Below, in pieces: positions 23,476 to 35,876 of a stretch of DNA of 64,000 bases. Location of the stretch: contig JAIOJX010000031.1 of the NCBI GenBank assembly GCA_022376925.1, positions 137,038,854 through 137,102,853 of the forward strand, read 5' to 3'. Both the position numbers and the translations under genes were made by a program. The notes under the pieces are model-generated. The model ran no database searches. It was not told where the DNA came from and saw nothing but the letters and a program-made list of their open reading frames with translations. Positions within the stretch are counted from its first letter, which is position 1, and every line of letters starts with the position of its first letter. The stretch is from Tragulus kanchil. Lineage: Eukaryota; Chordata; Mammalia; Artiodactyla; Tragulidae.

Positions 23476-24092
23476 TATTGTTGTTTAGTCACTAAGTCAT
23501 GTCTGACTCTTTGCAGCCCCATGAACTGCAGCTTGCCAGGCTTCCCTCTCCTCTGCCATCTCCCAGTTTGCTCAAGTTCATGTCCATTGAGTCAGTGATG
23601 CCATCTAACAATCTCACCCTTTGCCACCCTCTTCTCCTCCTGCCCTCAATCTTTCCCAGCATCAGGATCTTTTCCAGTGAGTGATCTCTTTGCATCAGGT
23701 AACCAAAGTATTGGAGCTTCAGCTTCAGCATCAGTCCCTCCAATTAATATTCAAGGTTAATTTTTTTTAAGATTGACTGATTTGGTCTTCTTACAATCCA
23801 GGAGACCCTCAAGAGTCTTCTCCAGCACCCACAAGTTGAAAGCATCAATTTTTCAGTGCTCAGCCTTCTTTATGGTCCAACTAGTTTTTGACTATATGGA
23901 CATTTGCAGGCAAAGTGATGTCTTTGTATTTTAATACTCCTATCTAGTTTTGCCACAGCTTTCCATCCAAGTAGCAAGCATCTTATAATTTCATGGCTGC
24001 AGTTACTATCCAGTGCTCTTGGAGCCCAAGAAAAGAAAATCTGTCACTGCCTCTACTTTTCCCCATCAATTTGCCATGGAACGATGGTATTT
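23476..24092 (-). mobile_element. BovB LINE 3' part, longer copy
   Basis: The same element continued: after the ORF2 C-terminal part it goes on through TTTCAGTGCTCAGCCTTCTT, GGCAAAGTGATGTCTTTGTA and GGAGCCCAAGAAAAGAAAAT. Degraded and truncated at its 5' end. Its left part from 23695 is repeated again at 24784 to about 25181. Confidence 0.85.
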
Positions 24093-25880
24093 TACACATC
24101 CAAGATAAAGTGAAGAAATATTTCAAATTTTGAAATAATAATAATTCAAAATATTGCAAATATTTTGTCCCATTTTTTAATCAAAGAATTCTGTATATGT
24201 ATAATATATATGTGGAAGAATATATATAAAATCAGTGTCAATTATTATGGGCCATTTCTACTCTATAAGTTGTGTTTTTTAGTCCTACTTAAGAGTTTTT
24301 AGTTGAGGTTATTAGTTTTCAAACTATTTGCCTGATTTCAACTACAGTGTATTTCAGATGAGTTTCCCATTCTTTATCCCCTGTTTCTTTTGATTGAGAG
24401 GTGCATTCATTCTGCATAGAATTTGGCCTGCCTTTTTATCCCTTAAAATAGTTCCTTTCAATATTATTGATAGGATGTATTCCAAATCAGTTATAAGAAC
24501 CGTGAATTATATCCTAATTGTTTGGTTTTTGTTAGCTGTAAAATTTTCAGCTCTAGCTCTTGACTACATGTCAGGATACAGAAATGGGTCTTTCCTGTGA
24601 GTTGTCTCTAAATGAAATGTGATTCTTCATATCCATACAGTTATTTAACAGTACTCTGTTGTCACAGGTTCAGGCATTTCTCTGAGACTGACTAAGGAGA
24701 ATAAATAGGTTATGACTCTTCCAAAGCATATTCTTTGTACTAAATTGATTAAATTTCAGAATCATCTTTTCAGTTGATTTTTGTCAGGTAACCAAAGTAT
24801 TGGAGCTTCAGCTTCAGCATCAGTCCCTCCAATTAATATTCAAGGTTAATTTTTTTTAAGATTGACTGATTTGGTCTTCTTACAATCCAGGAGACCCTCA
24901 AGAGTCTTCTCCAGCACCCACAAGTTGAAAGCATCAATTTTTCAGTGCTCAGCCTTCTTTATGGTCCAACTAGTTTTTGACTATATGGACATTTGCAGGC
25001 AAAGTGATGTCTTTGTATTTTAATACTCCTATCTAGTTTTGCCACAGCTTTCCATCCAAGTAGCAAGCATCTTATAATTTCATGGCTGCAGTTACTATCC
25101 AGTGCTCTTGGAGCCCAAGAAAAGAAAATCTGTCACTGCCTCTACTTTTCCCCATCAATTTGCCATGGAACGATGGTATTTTACACATCCAAGATAAAGT
25201 GAAGAAATATTTCAAATTTTGAAATAATAATAATTCAAAATATTGCAAATATTTTGTCCCATTTTTTAATCAAAGAATTCTGTATATGTATAATATATAT
25301 GTGGAAGAATATATATAAAATCAGTGTCAATTATTATGGGCCATTTCTACTCTATAAGTTGTGTTTTTTAGTCCTACTTAAGAGTTTTTAGTTGAGGTTA
25401 TTAGTTTTCAAACTATTTGCCTGATTTCAACTACAGTGTATTTCAGATGAGTTTCCCATTCTTTATCCCCTGTTTCTTTTGATTGAGAGGTGCATTCATT
25501 CTGCATAGAATTTGGCCTGCCTTTTTATCCCTTAAAATAGTTCCTTTCAATATTATTGATAGGATGTATTCCAAATCAGTTATAAGAACCGTGAATTATA
25601 TCCTAATTGTTTGGTTTTTGTTAGCTGTAAAATTTTCAGCTCTAGCTCTTGACTACATGTCAGGATACAGAAATGGGTCTTTCCTGTGAGTTGTCTCTAA
25701 ATGAAATGTGATTCTTCATATCCATACAGTTATTTAACAGTACTCTGTTGTCACAGGTTCAGGCATTTCTCTGAGACTGACTAAGGAGAATAAATAGGTT
25801 ATGACTCTTCCAAAGCATATTCTTTGTACTAAATGTTGTATTCAGGAGACTCTTCAAGCAATGATCATCTTTTCTGTGAC
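23695..25880. repeat. Tandem duplication 9 (1,089 bp x2)
   Basis: Copies 23695-24783 and 24784 to about 25880. The last 50 bases of the first copy are a frayed version of the sequence after 25830. It starts inside BovB sequence that duplication 8 already copied, so that sequence occurs three times (22504, 23695, 24784). Confidence 0.94.
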
Positions 25881-26027
25881 TTAAGCAAGAACTTAGTGTA
25901 AAAGTTAACTGTTCCCCAGGATTTTATAATGCTACATTTTTCAGTCTCTAGTAGCTTCTGTTTTACTGCGTATTCAGCATTTTAGGCTATTTATGTTCTC
26001 TCAGAAATCGAGTGTAGGGACTTCCCT

Positions 26028-26160
26028 GGTAAGTCCAGTGGCTAAGACCCCATGCTTCCAGTGCACGGGTCCTGGGTTCAGTCACTGGTTAGGGAAGTAG
26101 ATTCCATATGCCACAAGTAAGACCCAACAGAGCTAAATCAAGCAATCGATAAAAAAAAAA
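26028..26160 (+). mobile_element. CHR-type SINE
   Basis: GGGACTTCCCTGGTAAGTCC, then AGTGGCTAAGACCCCATGCT, CTGGGTTCAGTCACTGGTTA, and a terminal poly-A. Copied at about 27188-27330 with small differences. Confidence 0.8.
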
Positions 26161-26589
26161 ATCCAATATAATTTTATTTCTTGAGTTCAAATCTGACCTG
26201 AAGCTTCGTTCTCTGCATGGAAATGAAGTATGTTTTAGTTGATTCTAAAAATAGTTTTCTTCCTGTTTTTGTATCTGCTGTTCTATATGTTCAGTGCCTA
26301 CTCTTTTTTTCCTTTAGCTGTCACCCAAAATAAAAATGTCAAGACAGAGAATGTGACTTAGTATCTAATGATAGGAAAAAAACTCATGAAGAAATTTGCC
26401 AGACAGCTTCAATTATTCACTTTCCTGAAACTCATCCTGGAATTGGTTGTGGCATTATACTTCCATTGTGGATACTAGCATTGTCCCTGCCCAACTTACA
26501 TGTGTATTTCCCCCATATGCTGGACTTATGGGGTCAGCTCTAAACACTGGGACATTTTCAGTTGGAGAAGTAATTTTATAATCAGGAGT

Positions 26590-26700
26590 AATTTATTTAC
26601 AAATTAATTTACAAATCAGTAAGTGAAAGAATTGGGATTTATACCCACATTGCCTGACTCCAAAGCTCTTGTTCTTCGATCTTAAATATTGTTCATGTTT
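26590..26700 (+). mobile_element. MIR relic
   Basis: AGTAAGTGAAAGAATTGGGA, TTTATACCCACATTGCCTGA and CTCCAAAGCTCTTGTTCTT fit the MIR 3' half. Repeated at about 27768-27870. Confidence 0.55.
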
Positions 26701-28244
26701 TCACTTACATATACTATTGCTCCCTTCTCAGGGAAATAGGCCTTCGGTTTTTCGTAGAACCTTATGACTTTATGACCCTTTCTACTTGATTGCAACTCAT
26801 GACGCATTTTATATTCAGGTATTCAGGTAGCAGCTCCGTTTTTATCATTAGTTTGTCAATCCTCCAATCTAGGTGCTAAAAGTTCTCATATCCATACAGT
26901 TATTTAACAGTACTCTGTTGTCACAGGTTCAGGCATTTCTCTGAGACTGACTAAGGAGAATAAATAGGTTATGACTCTTCCAAAGCATATTCTTTGTACT
27001 AAATGTTGTATTCAGGAGACTCTTCAAGCAATGATCATCTTTTCTGTGACTTAAGCAAGAACTTAGTGTAAAAGTTAACTGTTCCCCAGGATTTTATAAT
27101 GCTACATTTTTCAGTCTCTAGTAGCTTCTGTTTTACTGCGTATTCAGCATTTTAGGCTATTTATGTTCTCTCACAAAGCGAGTGTAGGGACTTCCTGGTA
27201 AGTCCAGTGGCTAAGACCCCATGCTTCCAGTGCACGGGTCCTGGGTTCAGTCACTGGTTAGGGAAGTAGATTCCATATGCCACAAGTAAGACCCAACAGA
27301 GCTAAATCAAGCAATCGATAAAAAAAAAAATCCAATATAATTTTATTTCTTGAGTTCAAATCTGACCTGAAGCTTCGTTCTCTGCATGGAAATGAAGTAT
27401 GTTTTAGTTGATTCTAAAAATAGTTTTCTTCCTGTTTTTGTATCTGCTGTTCTATATGTTCAGTGCCTACTCTTTTTTTCCTTTAGCTGTCACCCAAAAT
27501 AAAAATGTCAAGACAGAGAATGTGACTTAGTATCTAATGATAGGAAAAAAACTCATGAAGAAATTTGCCAGACAGCTTCAATTATTCACTTTCCTGAAAC
27601 TCATCCTGGAATTGGTTGTGGCATTATACTTCCATTGTGGATACTAGCATTGTCCCTGCCCAACTTACATGTGTATTTCCCCCATATGCTGGACTTATGG
27701 GGTCAGCTCTAAACACTGGGACATTTTCAGTTGGAGAGAAGTAATTTTATAATCAGGAGTAATTTATTTACAAATTAATTTACAAATCAGTAAGTGAAAG
27801 AATTGGGATTTATACCCACATTGCCTGACTCCAAAGCTCTTGTTCTTCGATCTTAAATATTGTTCATGTTTTCACTTACATATACTATTGCTCCCTTCTC
27901 AGGGAAATAGGCCTTACGGTTTTTTTCGTAGAACCTTATGACTTTATGACCCTTTCTACTTGATTGCAACTCATGACGCATTTTATATTCAGGTATTCAG
28001 GTAGCAGCTCCTAATAGTTTTTATCATTAGTTTGTCAATCCTCCAATCTAGGATCGGTCCCATTCAGCATTGTACAGTACAAGGCACACCAGGAGGCCAA
28101 ACAGTTCTAAGCTAGCAAACATAAAAAATAAGATTTTTCCTCCTTTATTCATCCTGAAACCAAGAAAATGGGGATGATTTAAAACTGATTCTAAGTTACT
28201 ACCTTGTACAGTGCAAAAGGTATATTAAGATGCTATGAAAATTC

Positions 28245-28335
28245 AGAATTAAGTAACTTACCCCTAGTAGAAAGACCAAAAACTAGTATTTGAACCTAGG
28301 GAAAATGACTCCAGAGTTCATGCTTCCCCATCCCT
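28245..28335 (+). mobile_element. MIR relic
   Basis: AATTAAGTAACTTACCCCTA, GTATTTGAACCTAGG and ACTCCAGAGTTCATGCTT resemble the MIR core and 3' half. Short and diverged. Confidence 0.45.
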
Positions 28336-29001
28336 CATGCAGCTCTCATGTTTATAAAATAAAAGACATGCCTTGACTTTCTCATTGGATTATGCAAACT
28401 CTGGGCAAGGAATATGAAGGTCCTTTGTAAAGGACAAAACTTAAAACAGTATTGCTGTGATGTTTGGTAGTTTGAGATGCTCTATCTTGTGGCCTTTGGA
28501 GAAAAGTATCTTTGGGGATTTGTTTTTGCATACCACAAATCCCAAGGAGAAAGATTCCATGCCCCACCCACCCCTACCAACAAACATACACATACTCATC
28601 TTCCAGTTCCAGATTTGCAAAGACCCTCTGCTCCCAAAAGAAACATCCACCTGAGAGATGTCACTTTTTCACCCTAATTGATTCTCATTCAAGGCCCAAT
28701 GGAATGATCCCTGAGCATTTCATATAGAAACCTTAACTCAGAATTCCTTTTGGACTCTTGACTGCCATCTGAGGTGATCTCACCCCTCCTTCCCTCGGTG
28801 GGACCTCATGAACAAGTGGCAGACATTCACAAATCTCCCTGTGCCTGCCCAGAGTGCCCCTCCACCGTATTAACAGAAAGCTTCTGGAACCCTGCCTCTA
28901 CTCAAGGAATATCTAACAGCCTCAGAGAATTGCAGTTATCCTGCCTGTGCAGCGTGTGCTAGTGCCTCTCTGAAAAGCAAAAAGATATTGTTGTATCGTT
29001 T

Positions 29002-31170
29002 TAATGTATCTTTATTGCACTTTATTCTTAGTAAATTTCACTCAGACCTCAGCTTCTTAAGTGAAGGGCTTCCAAACATGTTAATTACTGCTAGCAGCAA
29101 ACGCATGCTCTATTTACGTTTCTTTACAAAATTTACCTTGAATTAACCTCTGGAAGATTTTGCTCAGCTTAAAACTGATGAACAAATAATTCATTTATGG
29201 AGTCCTTGAGTGTCCTTTTTTTTTTTTTTTTAAAGATTTATTTATTTTATTATTTACTTTTGGGCGGGGGTCGGGTTGGGGAGGGAGGGGAGCCGGTGGG
29301 CCACTTCTATTGGTCTTTCATTTCTCTATTTTCATCCATCTTTGTTCTTTGGCTCCTGTGAGCCTCCCATCGCGGTGGCCTCTGTCGTCGCAGAGCACCA
29401 GCTCTTGGCGCATGCGCTCCAGATCTCCGGCTCGGTAATTGGACACATGGGTCCAGCTGCTCCGCGGTACGTGGGATCTTCCCAGGCCAGGGATTGAACC
29501 AGAACCTCTTGCACTGCAAGGCGGTGTCCTTACCCACTGGACCACCAGGGGAAGCTCGAGTGTCCATTTTTTATCAATTTTTGGATGTGTTGCTCTCCTA
29601 AGTCGCCCGTTTGTATTTCTAGTGTGACTTTAAAAGAGAGAAGGGAAGAGATTTATACAAAACATTCTTTTTTTGCTTCTTTATAGATTAATTAAAGCAT
29701 TTCAGACTCATTTGTATCTGACTTTTTACTCTTGTTTCTATCATTTAAATGTTGATTATGATGAAAGAGATTGATATCTTCACTCAGCTTTTAGCACCAT
29801 ATTCCTCCTGAAATGTCAACATTCACTAGACTGAATGGACTTAAAAAATAAGAACATTTGTCTTAGTCATGGTACACTGTACCCATAATTCTCCTACGCC
29901 ATGTATGCTTGTTACTCTGTTTTAACCTCTTTCTCTGAGGTTTTAGATTTTTTAAAAATTTTGTGTATTTACATCACCCACTCCTTTCAATGGCTTTAAA
30001 CCAGCACCACCATGTTTCTTTTCTCTTTTTCCCAAGGTCAAGGCTGCCAATGCAATTTCTTCAACATTACTGCTAAACCAGAAAAAAACCATTTTTTCGT
30101 TAATGTATCTTTATTGCACTTTATTCTTAGTAAATTTCACTCAGACCTCAGCTTCTTAAGTGAAGGGCTTCCAAACATGTTAATTACTGCTAGCAGCAAA
30201 CGCATGCTCTATTTACGTTTCTTTACAAAATTTACCTTGAATTAACCTCTGGAAGATTTTGCTCAGCTTAAAACTGATGAACAAATAATTCATTTATGGA
30301 GTCCTTGAGTGGCCTTTTTTTTTTTTTTAAAGATTTATTTTTTTTATTTTTTACTTTGGGGCGGGGGTCGGGTTGGGGAGGGAGGGGAGCCGGTGGGCCA
30401 CTTCTATTGGTCTTTCATTTCTCTATTTTCATCCATCTTTGTTCTTTGGCTCCTGTGAGCCTCCCATCGCGGTGGCCTCTGTTGTCACAGAGCACCGGCT
30501 CTGGGCGCATGCGCTCCAGATCTCCGGCTCGGTAATTGGACACATGGGTCCAGCTGCTCCGCGGTACGTGGGATCTTCCCAGGCCAGGGATTGAACCAGA
30601 ACCTCTTGCACTGCAAGGCGGTGTCCTTACCCACTGGACCACCAGGGAAGCTCAGTGTCCATTTTTTATCAATTTTTGGATGTGTTGCTCTCCTAAGTCG
30701 CCCGTTTGTATTTCTAGTGTGACTTTAAAAGAGAGAAGGGAAGAGATTTATACAAAACATTCTTTTTTTGCTTCTTTATAGATTAATTAAAGCATTTCAG
30801 ACTCATTTGTATCTGACTTTTTACTCTTGTTTCTATCATTTAAATGTTGATTATGATGAAAGAGATTGATATCTTCACTCAGCTTTTAGCACCATATTCC
30901 TCCTGAAATGTCAACATTCACTAGACTGAATGGACTTAAAAAATAAGAACATTTGTCTTAGTCATGGTACACTGTACCCATAATTCTCCTACGCCATGTA
31001 TGCTTGTTACTCTGTTTTAACCTCTTTCTCTGAGGTTTTAGATTTTTTAAAAATTTTGTGTATTTACATCACCCACTCCTTTCAATGGCTTTAAACCAGC
31101 ACCACCATGTTTCTTTTCTCTTTTTCCCAAGGTCAAGGCTGCCAATGCAATTTCTTCAACATTACTGCTA
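29002..31170. repeat. Tandem duplication 11 (about 1,099 bp x2)
   Basis: Copies 29002-30100 and 30101-31170. The first copy ends in a frayed 25 bp (30076-30100). The embedded minus-strand SINE differs at several sites and in the length of its T-run, while the flanks match. Confidence 0.94.
29216..29557 (-). mobile_element. tRNA-derived SINE, long form
   Basis: Minus strand: AAAGATTTATTTATTTTATT, then the G-rich GGGGGTCGGGTTGGGGAGGG, CACTTCTATTGGTCTTTCAT, CGGCTCGGTAATTGGACACA and head CACTGGACCACCAGG. Flanked by the direct repeat GAGTGTCC (29208-29215 and 29558-29565). The copy at about 30311-30652 has the flanks altered and several internal changes. Confidence 0.85.
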
Positions 31171-33408
31171 TCAGGCACTCCAGTGAACAAAATTAGCCTG
31201 CTCAGAGGAATGGTACTCTAGTCTGATAATGATTTGGTTTTCTGCCTTGTTATTGATTTGTGCTCCAGCTTTCATGTTGAAATAGATCAAATTCCTGATA
31301 GGCCCATTGCCATAAAATCCTCCAATCAACTGTTTTCTGCTCTAGGTCTATCATTCAGGAGATAACTTCTGAGGATGTATGTTATCGAGTCTTTTACGTT
31401 CCTGCTTTTCATGCTGCCAGATTATCCTCTGTGAGCAATTATGATGCATGCATGTCCTGTCTTCTAACGCCCACAGTTGCATCTTTGGACCATACATCCA
31501 ATACCTGGAGAAGTCCATTGGTGTCCTGGGTACCAGACCTGTGGAGATAGGGAAAAGGAGATGATTGCCGCTCTGAGTTCATTAGCATGATTTGATTCTC
31601 ATGTGCTTTCGACTTTTGATATGAGATAAGAAAGTGAGATGACAGAGTTCTACCTCTATTCTCTATTCTGATATGTTTCAGAGGTAGAATGGGTGAGTGA
31701 TTGTTCTCTAATTACTAGGCAGGAAGCTCTCTTTGCCTCATCAAATTGTCACCCTCTCTGTATTAATAGGAATCAAACAAAACAGTCCTTTCCTTCAGCT
31801 TTCTCACCTCCTAGCATATCGCTTAGTATTGCATGGACAGTTATTCGTTCACTTGTTTAGCATTAAACTTGGCAAGTACTTCTAGGTATCTTGAAATAAC
31901 CTTGAAATAATTAGCTTAAAGTTGTTTCTTGCTATGGATCAGTGCTACTCTTTATTGCTTTCTTGTTTTGTTTTGTTTTTTTTTTTTCCTTAGAAAATGT
32001 CACCCATTTCTGATTTGCCAATGATGTCAGATTTCCATGAACCTTATTTTATATTTCACTCCTTAATTGGATCAGTTTGAAAAGAAAAATGCCAGTACAT
32101 ACACAGTATGCTAACCAATCTCACATCAAGAGAGTTTTTAGGACAAACTAGCTCCCAGGGCTGTATAGAAATACTACTCCGCCTCTTCACATTTTTCCAG
32201 CAGTGTGGAGGAATTCATTGTCAAGTCAGAACATGATACATTTGAAGGTTGATCTGGTCAGTCATGTGTATCTGCCTCTTTCTCATTTGCTTATTGACAA
32301 GTAGAGCATGCCCCTGGTTCTTTCGACAGACTGAATTTATAAAGATCTTGTCCAAGGGTAACCTTCATTCTTTTGACCTCTCACAGTTACTTGCTTGCTT
32401 GCTTTCTCCATTTTGCATTAAATGCTTTTGCACTGGAATTGTCAAATCATGTTTGGTAACTTTGTCAGCAGGAATGAGGGTAAGAAGCCATATTTTCCCA
32501 TCCAAAGGAATTAATGCCCTTTTGTATTAATAATTCTAAAAATGGATTAAAATGTCTTTGATTTTAACTATTTTACTGCCTTTGTTATTTACTTTCTCTA
32601 AGTCTCTGATGGTTCATATCTAAGGCTGTTTTGCTGGTTGTATTTCAGTGTTTTGAAGAATTCCAAGCTAAACAGGTTAATTTGGCCAATATTTTTTTAA
32701 TGAACAATGTATTTTTTAACGACCTGACAAATAAGATTCATTTGTGCTCAAATGAATGATAAACAGTCACCTTCTTTCTTTGGTGGCTGCTGAGTACTAT
32801 GTTTTCTGTAATTTGCCTACAGAACTACTGAGACTTTGTAAATAGAAGCCTTGAGGGGAAAATTTTCAGGTCTTCAACTCATCGTTTACAGTACCAAAGA
32901 TTTTAAAAGATAAATGTATAGATATTATTTAGTTTTAATAATTCAAGTGTTGGGGGAACCTTAAAAAGAGTTTTTAAAAATTTTAAGTTACTTATTCTAA
33001 AACAGGATAGATGCCTCCTTAAGTTAAATCCATGTGGAAGAAGCCACCCTTATTCAGAGAAGTCAATGGAGTTTGCTAACATAATTTGAACCTAACAATT
33101 GAACATAAAAATTGAACTCTATAATTTCAAAGCCTTTTAACAGTTTTTAGCATAACATTGTCTTATTTTTTCTTCAAAATAATTTCATAAAATGAGCTGA
33201 ACAAGTAATAGTAATGAGTATTCCTATTTGAAAAATAGCATGCATATGGGGCTCAGGTGGTTAGTGACAATTGGTATTCAGGTCTGTCTTTATTATTTTT
33301 GCTTTCATTATGACAAAATTTAATATGTAATAGTAGAATAGTAAATTCCTATATGCTCATTTAAATGAGTATAAGCAATTGTTAGTAATTTACATTTACT
33401 AGATTTGC
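31171..33408 (+). other. Long single-copy intron stretch
   Basis: About 2.2 kb without duplication or clear repeat, within the largest intron. No coding or RNA gene signal that I can support. Confidence 0.5.
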
Positions 33409-33450
33409 TTCTCTCTCTCTCTCTCTCTCTTTTTTTTTTTTTTTTTTTTT
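33409..33450. repeat. (CT)n followed by poly-T
   Basis: A CT run of about 22 bases, then 20 T's. It lies 80 bp before a Bov-tA on the other strand sense. Confidence 0.9.
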
Positions 33451-34040
33451 GCTGTAGATTATAAAGCAAATCCAAAACATTTTGACTTTTACCCTTCAAA
33501 ATTTTAGTAAGTATATATCTATAGTAAGGAAGGCACTTACCTGGTGGCTCAATGGTAAGGAATCCACCTGCCAATGCAAGAGACGTGGGTTTGATCTCCG
33601 GATCTAAAAGATCCCCTGGAGAAGGAAATGGCAGCCCACTCCAGTATTCTTGCCTGGGAGGTCCCATGGACAGAGGAATCTAGCAGGCCACAGTCCATGG
33701 AGTCACAAAAGAGTCAGACTCAATTTATCAACTAAAACAGCAACAACAAAAGTAAGGAAAAGGAAATTTTCTTAATAACCACAGTACCATTATAATAGCC
33801 AACAAAATTAGCAATGATTCAATAATATTACCTGCTAGACCATTTTTACCCATATTTCTCTTGGTGTCCACAGAGCAACTTTGTTTTAAAAATAATCAGC
33901 ATAAGAAGGCCCACACATGGCACCTGTTACATCTTTTAAGTCACTCTTAATCTAGAACAGTATCACTCACTCCATTTTTCTTTTTAGGACATTAACTTGC
34001 TCAGGGTGACTGAAAGTCTGGTCTTTAGATTTTTAATTTG
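33451..34040 (-). mobile_element. Old LINE-1 3' UTR-like sequence, split by Bov-tA
   Basis: Segments such as TTATAAAGCAAATCCAAAAC, AGAAGGCCCACACATGGCAC and TTAAGTCACTCTTAATCTAG resemble the antisense 3' end of old L1 families. The Bov-tA at about 33530-33745 interrupts it. The right part is copied at about 34870-35170. Confidence 0.5.
33530..33745 (+). mobile_element. Bov-tA SINE
   Basis: Head CCTGGTGGCTCAATGGTAAG, body GAAGGAAATGGCAGCCCACT, end with AACTAAAACAGCAACAAC. Flanked by AGTAAGGAA on both sides. Its right part recurs at 34746-34876. Confidence 0.87.
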
Positions 34041-35876
34041 ATGTTCCTTCTATTATACTAAGCTGCCTCAAACGTAAATTTTAAATGTTAAATGAAGAAA
34101 TACAATAATAATAGGAAACAACTCTAACCTCTAAAATGAAAAATAGAATTTTTATATTTTAAAAAGAGTCCACGGAGCAGTTTAATGTAAGTGAAATGTT
34201 CTAATGACTAATTTCATAAGCAACTTTAAAATCAAAACATCCAAAGTAGCTAGTAACTACATTCTTGTGAATTTTAGGTCTATATAACATTTTGACTAAA
34301 TAGTGAGAATGAACAAGTAAATAAATTCTAGTCTTTGGCAATAATATAGGATTAGTCCAGCTTTTCTTTTTAGCTGATTAGAGAAGTGCAAATTGCACAT
34401 CTTAACTCCTGTCACATGTTCTATTGTTGCACATATCAAGAAACTCACAAACGTATTTTATTGTTTGTCCTTACTGTTTTTATCAAAGAGCAAGTATTAA
34501 ATATTTGTCATGTGCTATCAGTGGTAATAGTAACATTACATGTTTTTTACATTATTATGTTCCATCCTCATGTGTCTCTTCATGCCTGTATAATCTATTT
34601 CAGTATCCGACTGGCAAGCTAGCTAAAGACCTAACTTCCAGGAATGGCAACAACAAAAATAGTGAAGAAGATAGGAAGAAGAACAGATAGTTGCCTTATC
34701 AGAAGTACTGGAGCAGTCCCACAGCAGGGACACACTGCTTTGTTTCCTGGAGAAGGAAATGGCAGCCCACTCCAGTATTCTTGCCTGGGAGGTCCCATGG
34801 ACAGAGGAATCTAGCAGGCCACAGTCCATGGAGTCACAAAAGAGTCAGACTCAATTTATCAACTAAAACAGCAACAACAAAAGTAAGGAAAAGGAAATTT
34901 TCTTAATAACCACAGTACCATTATAATAGCCAACAAAATTAGCAATGATTCAATAATATTACCTGCTAGACCATTTTTACCCATATTTCTCTTGGTGTCC
35001 ACAGAGCAACTTTGTTTTAAAAATAATCAGCATAAGAAGGCCCACACATGGCACCTGTTACATCTTTTAAGTCACTCTTAATCTAGAACAGTATCACTCA
35101 CTCCATTTTTCTTTTTAGGACATTAACTTGCTCAGGGTGACTGAAAGTCTGGTCTTTAGATTTTTAATTTGATGTTCCTTCTATTATACTAAGCTGCCTC
35201 AAACGTAAATTTTAAATGTTAAATGAAGAAATACAATAATAATAGGAAACAACTCTAACCTCTAAAATGAAAAATAGAATTTTTATATTTTAAAAAGAGT
35301 CCACGGAGCAGTTTAATGTAAGTGAAATGTTCTAATGACTAATTTCATAAGCAACTTTAAAATCAAAACATCCAAAGTAGCTAGTAACTACATTCTTGTG
35401 AATTTTAGGTCTATATAACATTTTGACTAAATAGTGAGAATGAACAAGTAAATAAATTCTAGTCTTTGGCAATAATATAGGATTAGTCCAGCTTTTCTTT
35501 TTAGCTGATTAGAGAAGTGCAAATTGCACATCTTAACTCCTGTCACATGTTCTATTGTTGCACATATCAAGAAACTCACAAACGTATTTTATTGTTTGTC
35601 CTTACTGTTTTTATCAAAGAGCAAGTATTAAATATTTGTCATGTGCTATCAGTGGTAATAGTAACATTACATGTTTTTTACATTATTATGTTCCATCCTC
35701 ATGTGTCTCTTCATGCCTGTATAATCTATTTCAGTATCCGACTGGCAAGCTAGCTAAAGACCTAACTTCCAGGAATGGCAACAACAAAAATAGTGAAGAA
35801 GATAGGAAGAAGAACAGATAGTTGCCTTATCAGAAGTACTGGAGCAGTCCCACAGCAGGGACACACTGCTTTGTTT
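33615..35876. repeat. Tandem duplication 12 (1,131 bp x2)
   Basis: Copies 33615-34745 and 34746-35876, identical as far as I can read, with a 3-base match (CCT) at the junction. The break lies in the middle of a Bov-tA SINE, so the second copy has only the SINE's right part. Confidence 0.96.

Larger units (their letters stand above)
21430..23820. repeat. Tandem duplication 8 (about 1,191 bp x2)
   Basis: Copies 21430-22621 and 22622 to about 23820. Near its right end the first copy is short of about 8 bases in total, compared with the second (TTTAGATCTTTGG against TTTAAGATTGACTGATTTGG). It overlaps duplication 7, so about 190 bp occur three times (20340, 21431, 22622). Confidence 0.94.
25716..28052. 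repeat. Tandem duplication 10 (about 1,170 bp x2)
   Basis: Copies 25716-26885 and 26886-28052. Differences cluster near the right end of the first copy, all as losses (CTCCGTTTTT against CTCCTAATAGTTTTT; CTTCGG against CTTACGG with a longer T-run). A few substitutions also lie near the CHR SINE. Confidence 0.93.

Noticed and set aside
22301..23743. Minus-strand 83-codon genes at 22301-22552 and 23492-23743
   Set aside because: They are the C-terminal end of BovB ORF2 in two copies of a duplication, not host genes.
33409..33450. (CT)n/poly-T as a regulatory tract
   Set aside because: Looks like an ordinary simple repeat in an intron, far from any exon.
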